Shown: one piece after another, positions 55,725 to 63,679 of the stretch
Layout of the letters: every line of letters starts with the position of its first letter
Numbering within the stretch: the first letter of the stretch is position 1
Assembly: GCF_016093295.1 (NCBI RefSeq)
Contig: NZ_JAEDAL010000009.1
Location: 62,001 to 126,000, forward strand
Source: Inhella gelatinilytica
GTDB taxonomy: Bacteria > Pseudomonadota > Gammaproteobacteria > Burkholderiales > Burkholderiaceae_C
DNA: 64,000 nucleotides
Reading direction: 5' to 3'
Made by a program: the position numbers and the translations under genes
The notes under the pieces: generated by a model
Database searches by the model: none
What the model was told of the DNA's origin: nothing
Seen by the model: the letters and a program-made list of their open reading frames with translations, nothing else

Positions 55725-57560
55725 ATGTCTTTTGAAAATCTGGGCTTGCCCGAAGCCTTGTTGGCCGCCGTTCGTACCGCCGGCTTTGAATCCGCAACCG
55801 AAGTTCAGCAACGCGCGATCCCCCTGGGACTGGCGGGGCGCGACCTGATGGTCAGCAGCCGTACCGGCAGTGGCAAGACGGCAGCCTTTTTGATGCCGAT
55901 CCTGAACCAAGTGCTGGCGCGCCGCGAAGCGCAGCCCGACTTGATTCCCGCTTTCGTGGCCCCCCGGGCTTTCAACCGCAGTGGCCCCCCGCGTCGCGGA
56001 ACGCGCGGTGCCGCGCGCCAGCAAGGGCCGGTGGCGCAGCCCCTGGCCCTGGTGTTGGCTCCCACGCGGGAGTTGGCTCAGCAGGTGGCGCAAGCTGCCA
56101 TCCAGTTTGGCCGGGGCATCCATGCCTTCACGGTGTGCACGCTCGTGGGTGGCATGCCCTATCCGGCCCAAGTGGCCCGGCTGAAGAGCGGGGCGGACTT
56201 GCTGATCGCCACGCCCGGCCGCTTGCTGGATTTGGCCACCAGCCACCCCGAGATGCTGAGCCAGATTCAAACCCTGGTGCTCGACGAAGCCGATCGCATG
56301 CTCGATTTGGGTTTCATCGAAGACATCGAAGCCATTGCTGCCATGCTGCCCAAGCCGCGCCAGACGCTGATGTTCAGCGCCACCTTTGGCGGCCGTATCG
56401 GTGAGTTGGCGCGCGAGTTGCTGCAAGAGCCTGAGCGCATCGATGTGGTGAGCGCCCCCGAGCAAAAGGCGCTGATCGAGCAACGCTTGCACTGGGCGGA
56501 TCATCCCTTCCACCGCCAAGCCCTGCTGGAGCACCTGCTGGCCGACGCCGCGTTGGACCAAGCCGTGGTGTTTGCGGGCACGCAGATCGAGGCCGAGCAG
56601 TTGGCCGGTCAGCTGGCCGAAATCGGCCACGCCGTGGCGGCCTTGCATGGCGGCATGCCCCAGGGCAAGCGCAACCGCACCTTGATGGGCTTGCGCCGCC
56701 GTGAGTTGCGCGTGTTGGTGGCCACCGACGTAGCAGCGCGCGGCATTGACGTCCCGACGATCACGCACGTGATCAACCTGGGCCTGCCCATGAAGGCTGA
56801 AGACTATGTGCACCGCATCGGTCGCACGGGCCGTGCGGGCCGGACGGGCCTGGCCGTCACGCTGGCGCTGCGCGAGGACTTGCCGCGCTTGCGTCGACTG
56901 CAGGCGTACACCAAGGAGGCCTTGGCCCCCACCCGCATCGACGGCTTGGAGCCGAAGAAGCCGGACCCCGTGATTTTCAGCGAGCGCCCGCGCCGTGAAT
57001 TCGACGGTGAACGCCGCCCGTTTGGTGGTGAGCGCCGCGCGTTTGGTGACCGCGGGGGCTATGGCGAGCGCAAGCCGTTTGGCGAGCGGGATCGCACCCC
57101 GTTTGGCGACCGCAAGCCCTGGGGTGACCGGGCTCAGGCGGGCGATCGCAAGCCATGGGGCGACCGACCGGCGTTTGGCGGGACGGAGCGTGCGGCACCC
57201 GAGGGCGACCGCAAGCCCTTCGGTGACCGGGGTGGTTTCGGCGATCGCAAGCCGTTTGGGGAGCGTGCTCCGTTTGGGGATCGCAAGCCTTTTGGCGACC
57301 GCCCGGCTTTTGGTGATCGCAAGCCCTTTGGGGACCGTGCGGCCTTCGGGGATCGCAAACCCTTCGGTGACCGGGACCGGGCACCCTTCGGCGAGCGCAA
57401 GCCGTTTGGCGGTCCGGGTCGTGGGCAACCCGAGGGTGAGCGTCGCTCGTTCGCGGGTGAAGGCCGTCCGGCTGCCGAGCGCGGCTGGGGCGACCGGGAC
57501 GACCGGGCTCCGCAAGGCCCGCGCGGTGGTTTTGGCAAACCGCGCCGCCGCGAGTTCTGA
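55725..57560 (+). CDS. rhlE: DEAD-box RNA helicase, RhlE type, with long repeat tail
   Basis: 611 residues. The core (about 1-420) has the Q-motif region FENLGLPEALLAAVRTAGF, motif I SSRTGSGKTAAF, PTRELAQQ, TPGRLLD, motif II VLDEADRMLD, SAT, ARGID and HRIGRTGRAG. An insertion of about 30 residues (Pro/Arg-rich) sits between motifs I and Ia. The C-terminus (about 421-611) is a disordered Arg/Gly/Asp/Phe repeat tail. The ATG at 55725 gives the family start MSFENLGL; a GTG at 55701, 12 bases after GAGGAGG, would add eight residues. The 289-base gap before it is strongly structured. Confidence 0.95.
   Translation: MSFENLGLPEALLAAVRTAGFESATEVQQRAIPLGLAGRDLMVSSRTGSGKTAAFLMPILNQVLARREAQPDLIPAFVAPRAFNRSGPPRRGTRGAARQQGPVAQPLALVLAPTRELAQQVAQAAIQFGRGIHAFTVCTLVGGMPYPAQVARLKSGADLLIATPGRLLDLATSHPEMLSQIQTLVLDEADRMLDLGFIEDIEAIAAMLPKPRQTLMFSATFGGRIGELARELLQEPERIDVVSAPEQKALIEQRLHWADHPFHRQALLEHLLADAALDQAVVFAGTQIEAEQLAGQLAEIGHAVAALHGGMPQGKRNRTLMGLRRRELRVLVATDVAARGIDVPTITHVINLGLPMKAEDYVHRIGRTGRAGRTGLAVTLALREDLPRLRRLQAYTKEALAPTRIDGLEPKKPDPVIFSERPRREFDGERRPFGGERRAFGDRGGYGERKPFGERDRTPFGDRKPWGDRAQAGDRKPWGDRPAFGGTERAAPEGDRKPFGDRGGFGDRKPFGERAPFGDRKPFGDRPAFGDRKPFGDRAAFGDRKPFGDRDRAPFGERKPFGGPGRGQPEGERRSFAGEGRPAAERGWGDRDDRAPQGPRGGFGKPRRREF
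56985..57557 (+). repeat. protein-level decapeptide repeats in the helicase tail
   Basis: The segment encodes many copies of FGDRKPFGDR-like units with variants (FGERDRTPFGDR, WGDRAQAGDR, FGDRPAFGDR). The DNA repeats are imperfect, mixing gat/gac and ttt/ttc, so selection appears to act on the protein. Similar low-complexity RNA-binding tails occur on RhlE and CsdA helicases. Confidence 0.85.
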
Positions 57561-57566
57561 TCGACC

Positions 57567-58229
57567 GTGAAGGCGGGGCGCCCGCGTGCATGTCGCGGCC
57601 GTGTGGCGCAATGGGATGACGCCAAGGGCCTGGGCTTTGTCCAAGCTGAGGGCGCCGAACGCGCCCTGGTGCGCCGTGCCGACCTGAGCGGCCGTCTGCA
57701 ATATCGGGCTCCCCGGGTTGGGGAGCCCGTTTCATTTCAGCTTCAGGGGCAGGGCCGGTCCCGGCGGGCGATCCAGGTGCGCAGCCTGGAGCCCTCGTCG
57801 ACGCCCGTGAAAACAGCCGCGCGCCCGGCCTCGCAGCCCGCAAGTTCTCGACTGTTGGTCTTGCCTGTCTTTGCTGTGTTGTTGGGGGCCATTCATCTGG
57901 CGTGGCCCTTGCCGCGGCCGGTCCCGTTGCTGTACGGGGCGCTGTCGACGGCACTCTTCATCTTGTACGGCCTGGACAAGTGGGCGGCCGTTCGGGGCCG
58001 GGATCGCATTGCGGAGGCCTCACTGCATGCCCTCGCCCTCTTGGGGGGCTGGCCGGGTGCGCTGCTCGGCCAACAGGTTTTTCGCCACAAAACGGCCAAA
58101 CCGGTGTTTCTCCGCTGGACTTGGGGCTGTGTCGCCCTGAACGTGCTGCTGCTTGTCACCTTGTGCACCCCCGCGGCCGTGCCGATTTGGCGCTCGATCG
58201 CGCAGGCGATGGGGTGGGGCGCGGTGTAG
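57567..58229 (+). CDS. cold-shock domain fused to DUF1294 membrane domain
   Basis: 220 residues beginning with GTG, six bases after the helicase stop. The N-terminus (about 8-75) is a CSD-like OB fold (RGRVAQWDDAKGLGFVQAEG, then LVRRADLSG); the usual RNP1 KGFGFV is KGLGFV and the RNP2 region is weak. A linker follows, then a DUF1294 membrane domain (about 95-210) with YGLDKWAAVRGRDRIAEASLHALALLGGWPGALLGQQ and HKTAKPVFLRWTW. The combination is known in proteobacteria, but its function is unsettled. Placement beside the RNA helicase suggests a linked RNA role. Confidence 0.9.
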   Translation: MKAGRPRACRGRVAQWDDAKGLGFVQAEGAERALVRRADLSGRLQYRAPRVGEPVSFQLQGQGRSRRAIQVRSLEPSSTPVKTAARPASQPASSRLLVLPVFAVLLGAIHLAWPLPRPVPLLYGALSTALFILYGLDKWAAVRGRDRIAEASLHALALLGGWPGALLGQQVFRHKTAKPVFLRWTWGCVALNVLLLVTLCTPAAVPIWRSIAQAMGWGAV

Positions 58230-58335
58230 CGCTTCGGTTGCGAATGCTCACAATTTCGCCGCTGAAAGGCCCCGTGGCGCGTGCTGGAATCGGGTCATCG
58301 GCGGTCGCGTGCGGCGACCCGGCAGGAGATTCAGC

Positions 58336-59805
58336 ATGCAGGCAGTGGGGCAGTGGGCTGTGGCGGCCCTTATCGGCATCAGCAGCACCAGCGTTTTTGC
58401 GGGCAAGCCAACCGCGGGCGGATGGGAGGGCAAAACGGTGACCGCCAGCTTTCAGCCGCTGGCGGTGGAGGCCGACGGTGCGATCAATCCGCTGAAGGGC
58501 TACTACCGATGGCGCGGTCTAGAGGTGGTTCCTCAGGGTGAACGTGCGTTGGACGCCTATCAGCGCTACCACTGGCGAGATCTGGAGCCGACGCCGGGGA
58601 ATTTCAACTTCAGCGCTCTGCTGAACGATCTGGCGACGGCCCGCTCCGAGGGACGTAAGTTCGCGTTCCGGATCCGCATGATGGCGGGCTATGACGATGG
58701 GCAGATTTACCTGCCTGCTGACCTGGTGGGCCATCCGAGTTGCGTGGCGGGGTGCGGATTCTGGGCCGATGACGACCCGGCCAAGTCGGGCCTGACTTTT
58801 GTGCCCGATTGGAACGATCCGTACTTGCAGCAGCGGGCTCGGCACATGATGACGTCTCTGGCAACGGCGCTGGGTAGCAGCACCGCGGACCTGGCGTGGA
58901 TCGACGTGGGGCTCTATGGCCAGTATGGCGAGTGGACGATTCACAGCGGCCTGTACGCCTCGGCGCCCAGCGGCATCACGCCCATCACGGAGGCCAGCAA
59001 GCGTGGCTTCGCCGACATGCACTTTCAGGCTTTTCCCGGCGTGCGGCAGGTCATGTTTGCGCTCTACAGCAACCGCGAAGCGCTGAACTATGGTCTGAAT
59101 CAGCAGACCTTGACGCAACTGCCGGTGGGCTTGCGGGTGGACTGTTTGTCCCGGGCCGGGTTTTTCGACCAGTGGTTGAACCACCCCACCGACTGGGCGC
59201 AGTTTTCAAATCGTTGGCAGACGGCGCCCTTTGTGGCCGAATTTTGTAATTTTGAGAGCGGCGACCCCCTCAACAACCCTGCCACGGCCCGCCAACAAGC
59301 GGCCCAGTTCCATATCTCCACGATTGGCAATGGCAACTTTGCCAATGGCGTGAGCCTGAGCCAGCGGTGGGCGAGCCTGAGCCCGCAAGAACAGAGTGAC
59401 CTGACCGCGCTGGGGCGGGAAGCGGGCTATCGCTATGCCTTGACCCAATCCTCGGTGACGCTGACCACGGCGGGTGTCTTGAGTGTTTCAGCGGGGCTGC
59501 AAAACCTCGGCAACGCGCCTGCCTACGAGCCGTGGTCGGTGCGGGTGGAGCTGCGCTCGGGGGCTGGGGCGACCGTTTGGACCGGTGCCTTACCGGGTAG
59601 CCTGGGCAGCTCGATGGGTGGGGGCAGCAGCCAGTCCACTTCCGGCACTTGGACGCTCCCAAAGACCCTGGCGTCTGGAGGCTACAGCTTGCATTTGACC
59701 GTTCGCTCCGGCTTGACCACTGCGCCACGCCGCGCGTTGCTCCTGGCCAATGCTGAGCGAGCTGCCGACGCTTCAATCCCGCTAACCACGCTGCGCAAGA
59801 AGTAA
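58336..59805 (+). CDS. exported DUF4874/DUF4832-type protein
   Basis: A 489-residue protein with a signal peptide (MQAVGQWAVAALIGISSTSVFAG). A TIM-barrel-like N-terminal part (about 40-330) contains GYYRWRGLEVVPQG, YHWRDLEPTPGNFNF, KFAFRIRMMAGYDDG and WIDVGLYGQYGEW, in the style of glycoside hydrolases. A beta-sandwich C-terminal part has REAGYRYALTQSSVTL and a Gly/Ser-rich loop. The family is DUF4874 plus DUF4832; no activity is established. The ATG at 58336 has CAGGAGAT upstream. Confidence 0.8.
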   Translation: MQAVGQWAVAALIGISSTSVFAGKPTAGGWEGKTVTASFQPLAVEADGAINPLKGYYRWRGLEVVPQGERALDAYQRYHWRDLEPTPGNFNFSALLNDLATARSEGRKFAFRIRMMAGYDDGQIYLPADLVGHPSCVAGCGFWADDDPAKSGLTFVPDWNDPYLQQRARHMMTSLATALGSSTADLAWIDVGLYGQYGEWTIHSGLYASAPSGITPITEASKRGFADMHFQAFPGVRQVMFALYSNREALNYGLNQQTLTQLPVGLRVDCLSRAGFFDQWLNHPTDWAQFSNRWQTAPFVAEFCNFESGDPLNNPATARQQAAQFHISTIGNGNFANGVSLSQRWASLSPQEQSDLTALGREAGYRYALTQSSVTLTTAGVLSVSAGLQNLGNAPAYEPWSVRVELRSGAGATVWTGALPGSLGSSMGGGSSQSTSGTWTLPKTLASGGYSLHLTVRSGLTTAPRRALLLANAERAADASIPLTTLRKK

Positions 59806-59818
59806 CGACGCACCCGGT

Positions 59819-60988
59819 TCAAATTCCGCGGCGGGGTTGCGGCGAGCGCAGCAGCAGGAGGGCGAGAAACACCCAGGCTATGGGCAGCAGCGATCCCCAG
59901 TTCAGCCAAGTCCACCCCTGGGTGGTGATCAGGGCGCCGGAAGAGAAGGAGCTCAGCGCCATGGTCCAGAACACGGCGCTGTCCATGCCGCCTTGGGCGA
60001 GGGTTTTCTCTTCAGGGCGGTAGGTTTTCTGGAGCAAGCTGCTGGCCCCGGTGTAAAGGAAGTTCCAACCCACGCCCAAAGCAGTGAGCGCGACCCAGAA
60101 GTGCATCAGGTCCACGCCGCTGAGCGCTACGCCCACGCAGCCCAAGTTCAACACGGCGCCCGCCGCCATGATGGGGCGAGCGCCAAACCGTTGAATCAGG
60201 TGACCGGTAAAAAAGCTGGGCACGTACATCCCCAAAACATGCCACTTCAGCACCCAGGCGGCTGAAGAGAATGGCAACTGACATTGCTGCATCGCAATGG
60301 GCGTGGCGGCCATGAGCAAGTTCATGATTCCGTAACCCAGCGCGGCGGCCACCACGGCGACCAAATAGTCTGGCTGGCGCGCCAGTTCGCGCAGGGTCCG
60401 TCCCGGCGGTGCGTCGGGCTTGGCGGCAGAAAGGGGCGGGAAGTGGATGAACGCCATGATCCCGCCGCCCAGCAGCGCAACGCCCATCAAAGCCAGATAG
60501 GCGCCAACGAAGGGCACCGGCACCCAATCGCGGGACAGGGTGGCCAACTCCGGCCCCAGAAAGGCGCCCACCACGCCCCCCGCCAACACCCACGACAGGG
60601 CGCGCTCCCGATGGCTGGCGGGAACCAATTCAGGCCCGGCAAACCGGTACAGCGCCCCATTGGCGCTGTAAAAGCCCGCGATGACTGTGGCGGCAACCAA
60701 CCCCCAAAACGACTGCTCGTAAGCCGCCCAGGCGCACAGACCAGCGCTGAAAAAAGCCACGGCCAGGCCCAGCTGGAACGTCTTCTGTCGCCCCCAGCGC
60801 GCCTGCAATCGGGCGACGGGAAGTGCAGACACCGCGGCTCCGACCACATAGCCGGTGATGGGCAAGGTCGCCATCCATCCCACGGGGGCCAAAGCCAATC
60901 CCACCAAGCCATTGATGGCAATGAAGGTGATGTTGTTGATGAGCAGCAGGGCCTGACAAGCGGCCAGCATCAGCAGGGAACGATTCAT
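59819..60988 (-). CDS. MFS transporter
   Basis: A 389-residue polytopic protein with about 12 helices. It begins MNRSLLMLAACQALLLINNITFIAINGLVG. The ARWGRQKTFQLGLAVAFF loop after helix 2 is the MFS motif A-like region, and GRTLRELARQPDYLVAV lies in the central cytoplasmic loop. The substrate is not predictable. The ATG at 60988 is favoured because it begins the first helix; a frame reaching 61060 is a leader of unrelated residues. The gene is convergent with the DUF4832 gene after 13 bases. Confidence 0.9.
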   Translation of the reverse strand: MNRSLLMLAACQALLLINNITFIAINGLVGLALAPVGWMATLPITGYVVGAAVSALPVARLQARWGRQKTFQLGLAVAFFSAGLCAWAAYEQSFWGLVAATVIAGFYSANGALYRFAGPELVPASHRERALSWVLAGGVVGAFLGPELATLSRDWVPVPFVGAYLALMGVALLGGGIMAFIHFPPLSAAKPDAPPGRTLRELARQPDYLVAVVAAALGYGIMNLLMAATPIAMQQCQLPFSSAAWVLKWHVLGMYVPSFFTGHLIQRFGARPIMAAGAVLNLGCVGVALSGVDLMHFWVALTALGVGWNFLYTGASSLLQKTYRPEEKTLAQGGMDSAVFWTMALSSFSSGALITTQGWTWLNWGSLLPIAWVFLALLLLRSPQPRRGI

Positions 60989-61095
60989 GCGCGGCGTCCA
61001 AATTTGGGGCTGGCGCGCATCATCGGGACGGCGGCATGGCGCAGCCTCCCCCTGGGACATCCGCAGACGGGACGACGCGGCGGCCGATCAGTGGC

Positions 61096-62652
61096 TCAAA
61101 TGCTCAGGGCGGGGTCCAGGCCGACCGGGGCCCGCGGCCACAGCGCCAACCCGCCATCCAGCGTGTACGCACGGGCGTGCCCCTGATGCCGCAGCCAGGC
61201 TGCCGCCTGAATGCTGCGGCGTCCGCTGCGGCAAATGCACACGACCGTGGTGCTGGGTTCCAGAGCCAGCGAAGCGATCAAATGAGGTTCCAGCAGCAGC
61301 TGGGACAAGGGCAACGGTTGGGGTGTGAGTGCGCCGAACTGGCAGTCTGGACCCAGGCACTGTTCGTAGGGCTCGCGTACATCCAGGATCCGCAGGGGGC
61401 GACCCGCCAACAACCAAGCCTGCAACGTAGCGCGATCGACATGGGCGTCGAGCGGATCTGGGCTGGCAACCGGAATGGCTGGCGGCTCGAAGCGGTGTGT
61501 CCGCAAGGCCGCGCCGCAGGCTCGAATGCGCGCACAAGCCCGCTCGATGAACGCGTCGTCCACGCAGGGGCCGAATGAAAGTCGAACGGCGGATTCACAC
61601 TGCCAATCGGGTAAGCCCATGGCTTGCAGCACAAAACTCGGTTGCGCTTTGGCCGCACTGCAGGCTGATCCTGCACTCACGCGGACATCCGCCGCATCGG
61701 CCAAGTCCAACAGCAACTTGCTGCTCAGGCCGGGCACAGCGAAGTTCAGCGTGGTCGGCAGGGTGATGTCCAGCGGAGCATTGAGGAGCAAACCAGGAAA
61801 AGCCTCTTGCAGGGCCTCCAGCAGGCGCAGCCGAAAGGTCTCCATGCGGGCGGAAGACTGAAAACAACAGCCTTCCTCGAGCGATTCCAGCACGGCGTCC
61901 AGCGCCGCGATGCCAATCATGTTTTCCGTTCCCGAGCGCAGTGCGGCTTCCTGTCCCCCGCCGGCGATCAAGGGCACGTAGGGGCTACCGGCTCGCACAT
62001 ACAGCAAACCAATGCCCTTGGGTGCGTAGAGCTTGTGGCCGGAAAACGGGGCGTAGTCAATGCGTCGCTCGGACAAACGCAGGTCCAATTTCCCCAGCGC
62101 TTGAACCCCATCCACCAACCACCGTGCGGGGCTGCCCTGGAGGGCGTCCTCAATGCCGTCCAAATCGCTGATGACCCCGGTTTCGTTGTTGGCGGCCATG
62201 GTGCAAACCAGTCCGGCACGGGGCGCGTGGTCTCGCAGCCACCCCAAGTCATGGCGCCCCGTTCGGTCGACCGGAATGGCGGCCATTTGTCCCGGAACTT
62301 GAAGTAAGGCTTGCCAGTGGCGAATGGCCTCGGGTACGGCCTTGTGCTCGGTGGCTCCGTAAAGCAGCAGGGGTGGGGTTGCCCCCGTCCAACCCCGCAG
62401 TGATTGCAAGGCCGAGAGAACGGCAGTTTGAATGCCTTCGGTGGCCCCGCTGGTGTAGATCAGATCTCCCGAGTTCAGGCCCAACAAACGACGGGCTCGG
62501 GCCCGTGCAGCGTCCACCCGGGCTTTGGCACGCAACCCCGTCGTGTGGGTGCTACTGGGGTTGCCGAATTCCGCATCCATGACGGCCAATGCCGCCTCCC
62601 GGGCTTGGGGCAAAACAGGCGTGGTGGCGTTGGCGTCGAGGTAAAGATCCAT
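61096..62652 (-). CDS. cysteine desulfurase fused to a rhodanese domain
   Basis: A 518-residue fusion. Residues about 1-380 are a NifS/IscS-like PLP enzyme: MDLYLDANATTPVLP, TEGIQTAV, the PLP Lys207 in FSGHKLYAPKGIG and the catalytic Cys331 in SAGSACSAAKAQP. Residues about 400-518 are a rhodanese domain with LDVREPYEQC and the active loop CRSGRRS (Cys474). Persulfide made at Cys331 could be passed in the same chain to Cys474 for a thiolation pathway. The MFS gene lies downstream on the same strand. Confidence 0.93.
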   Translation of the reverse strand: MDLYLDANATTPVLPQAREAALAVMDAEFGNPSSTHTTGLRAKARVDAARARARRLLGLNSGDLIYTSGATEGIQTAVLSALQSLRGWTGATPPLLLYGATEHKAVPEAIRHWQALLQVPGQMAAIPVDRTGRHDLGWLRDHAPRAGLVCTMAANNETGVISDLDGIEDALQGSPARWLVDGVQALGKLDLRLSERRIDYAPFSGHKLYAPKGIGLLYVRAGSPYVPLIAGGGQEAALRSGTENMIGIAALDAVLESLEEGCCFQSSARMETFRLRLLEALQEAFPGLLLNAPLDITLPTTLNFAVPGLSSKLLLDLADAADVRVSAGSACSAAKAQPSFVLQAMGLPDWQCESAVRLSFGPCVDDAFIERACARIRACGAALRTHRFEPPAIPVASPDPLDAHVDRATLQAWLLAGRPLRILDVREPYEQCLGPDCQFGALTPQPLPLSQLLLEPHLIASLALEPSTTVVCICRSGRRSIQAAAWLRHQGHARAYTLDGGLALWPRAPVGLDPALSI

Positions 62653-62721
62653 GGCAATCCGTCAAGGCGAGACGGGATTTTCGTCGAGCTCGCTTGCGCA
62701 GTTGGCCGAGCGGCCGTTTCG

Positions 62722-63489
62722 TTATCCGGTGAGCCCGTACCGCTGCCGCAAGCGGGCCACCGTGCCGTCCAATTCGGCCGCTTGGTAGGCCTGCATCCAA
62801 CGCTCGACCTCGATGGGGGGAATAGAAAGCGCGCACGCCATGTACAGCGTTGCTTCGCCCAGGTGTCCCACTTCGCGGTACTGGCTCCAGTCCCGCTGGC
62901 TTTCACGCGCCGCGGCTTTCAGCATGGGTTCGCCCGCATAGATCGCTTGAACCAGACCTTCGTCCAACAAACGCAGCATGTCCCAGTAGTGGGTGGCCTC
63001 CCCGATGGAGGAGAAGCCTGCCTCTTTCAGGTGCTGACCAATGGGTGAGCCGCGCAAAATCACCACGCGGGCGGACTTGAGGCTGTCTATCGTCCAGTCG
63101 CGTCGGTCCTGCTGTCGCGTGATCAAGGTGTACTTCACGCGGGTCAAGGGAATCAGCCAGCGAAACTGTTCTTCCCGATCCGGGGTTCGGGCCAAGGGAA
63201 AGATGCCGAAGGGTTCCCCAACTGCGGTCAAACGAACCGCGCGGGCCCAGGGCAAGAACCGGACGGGGTCCTTGCGGCCCAGACGCCGGGCCAACTCCTG
63301 TGCAAGGTCATGGGCAAACCCGGTGCCTTTGCCATTGGCCTGCCAAACAAATGGGGGCAAGTCTCCACCGACCCATTGAATTTCCGCGCTGGGCAGCTCT
63401 CCGCTACGGCCTGCACCGCATGCGACGCTCAATAACCCGCCCAGGGCGGTGCGACGCGAAACGGGGGGGCTGAACTTACGCCAAACCAT
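62722..63489 (-). CDS. periplasmic amino-acid-type solute-binding protein
   Basis: A 255-residue SBP_bac_3-like protein. The N-terminus MVWRKFSPPVSRRTALGGLLSVACG has a twin-arginine-like SRRTALGG and a hydrophobic core, so Tat or lipoprotein export is possible. The binding fold has QWVGGDLPPFVWQANGKGTGFAHDL and the VVILRGSPIGQHLKEAGF segment. No ABC permease or kinase is adjacent, so it may be a stray receptor or signalling domain. The ATG at 63489 is chosen over one at 63567. Confidence 0.82.
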   Translation of the reverse strand: MVWRKFSPPVSRRTALGGLLSVACGAGRSGELPSAEIQWVGGDLPPFVWQANGKGTGFAHDLAQELARRLGRKDPVRFLPWARAVRLTAVGEPFGIFPLARTPDREEQFRWLIPLTRVKYTLITRQQDRRDWTIDSLKSARVVILRGSPIGQHLKEAGFSSIGEATHYWDMLRLLDEGLVQAIYAGEPMLKAAARESQRDWSQYREVGHLGEATLYMACALSIPPIEVERWMQAYQAAELDGTVARLRQRYGLTG

Positions 63490-63679
63490 GGAGTCGATGG
63501 TGGAGGTTTTGCTTGAGGTTCGCAACTGTACTTTTTGGAGGGTCTGCGCGCGACTGCGGAATTTCACCGCGCAACATGGCAGGGTGAACGGCTGGCGCAG
63601 AGCGTCCCAAGACCGTTAAGCTGCCGACGTTGTCAAACGAGGGGCGCTGGGCCCCCGCTGGCCTCGGGACGATCTCACG

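Noticed and set aside
56985-57557. CRISPR-like or minisatellite array
   Set aside because: Units are in the helicase frame, of uneven length, and differ at synonymous positions; no spacers or cas genes.
55476-57701. 741-codon open frame antisense to the helicase
   Set aside because: Its repetitive translation is the complement of the helicase repeat tail; the sense frame has all DEAD-box motifs.
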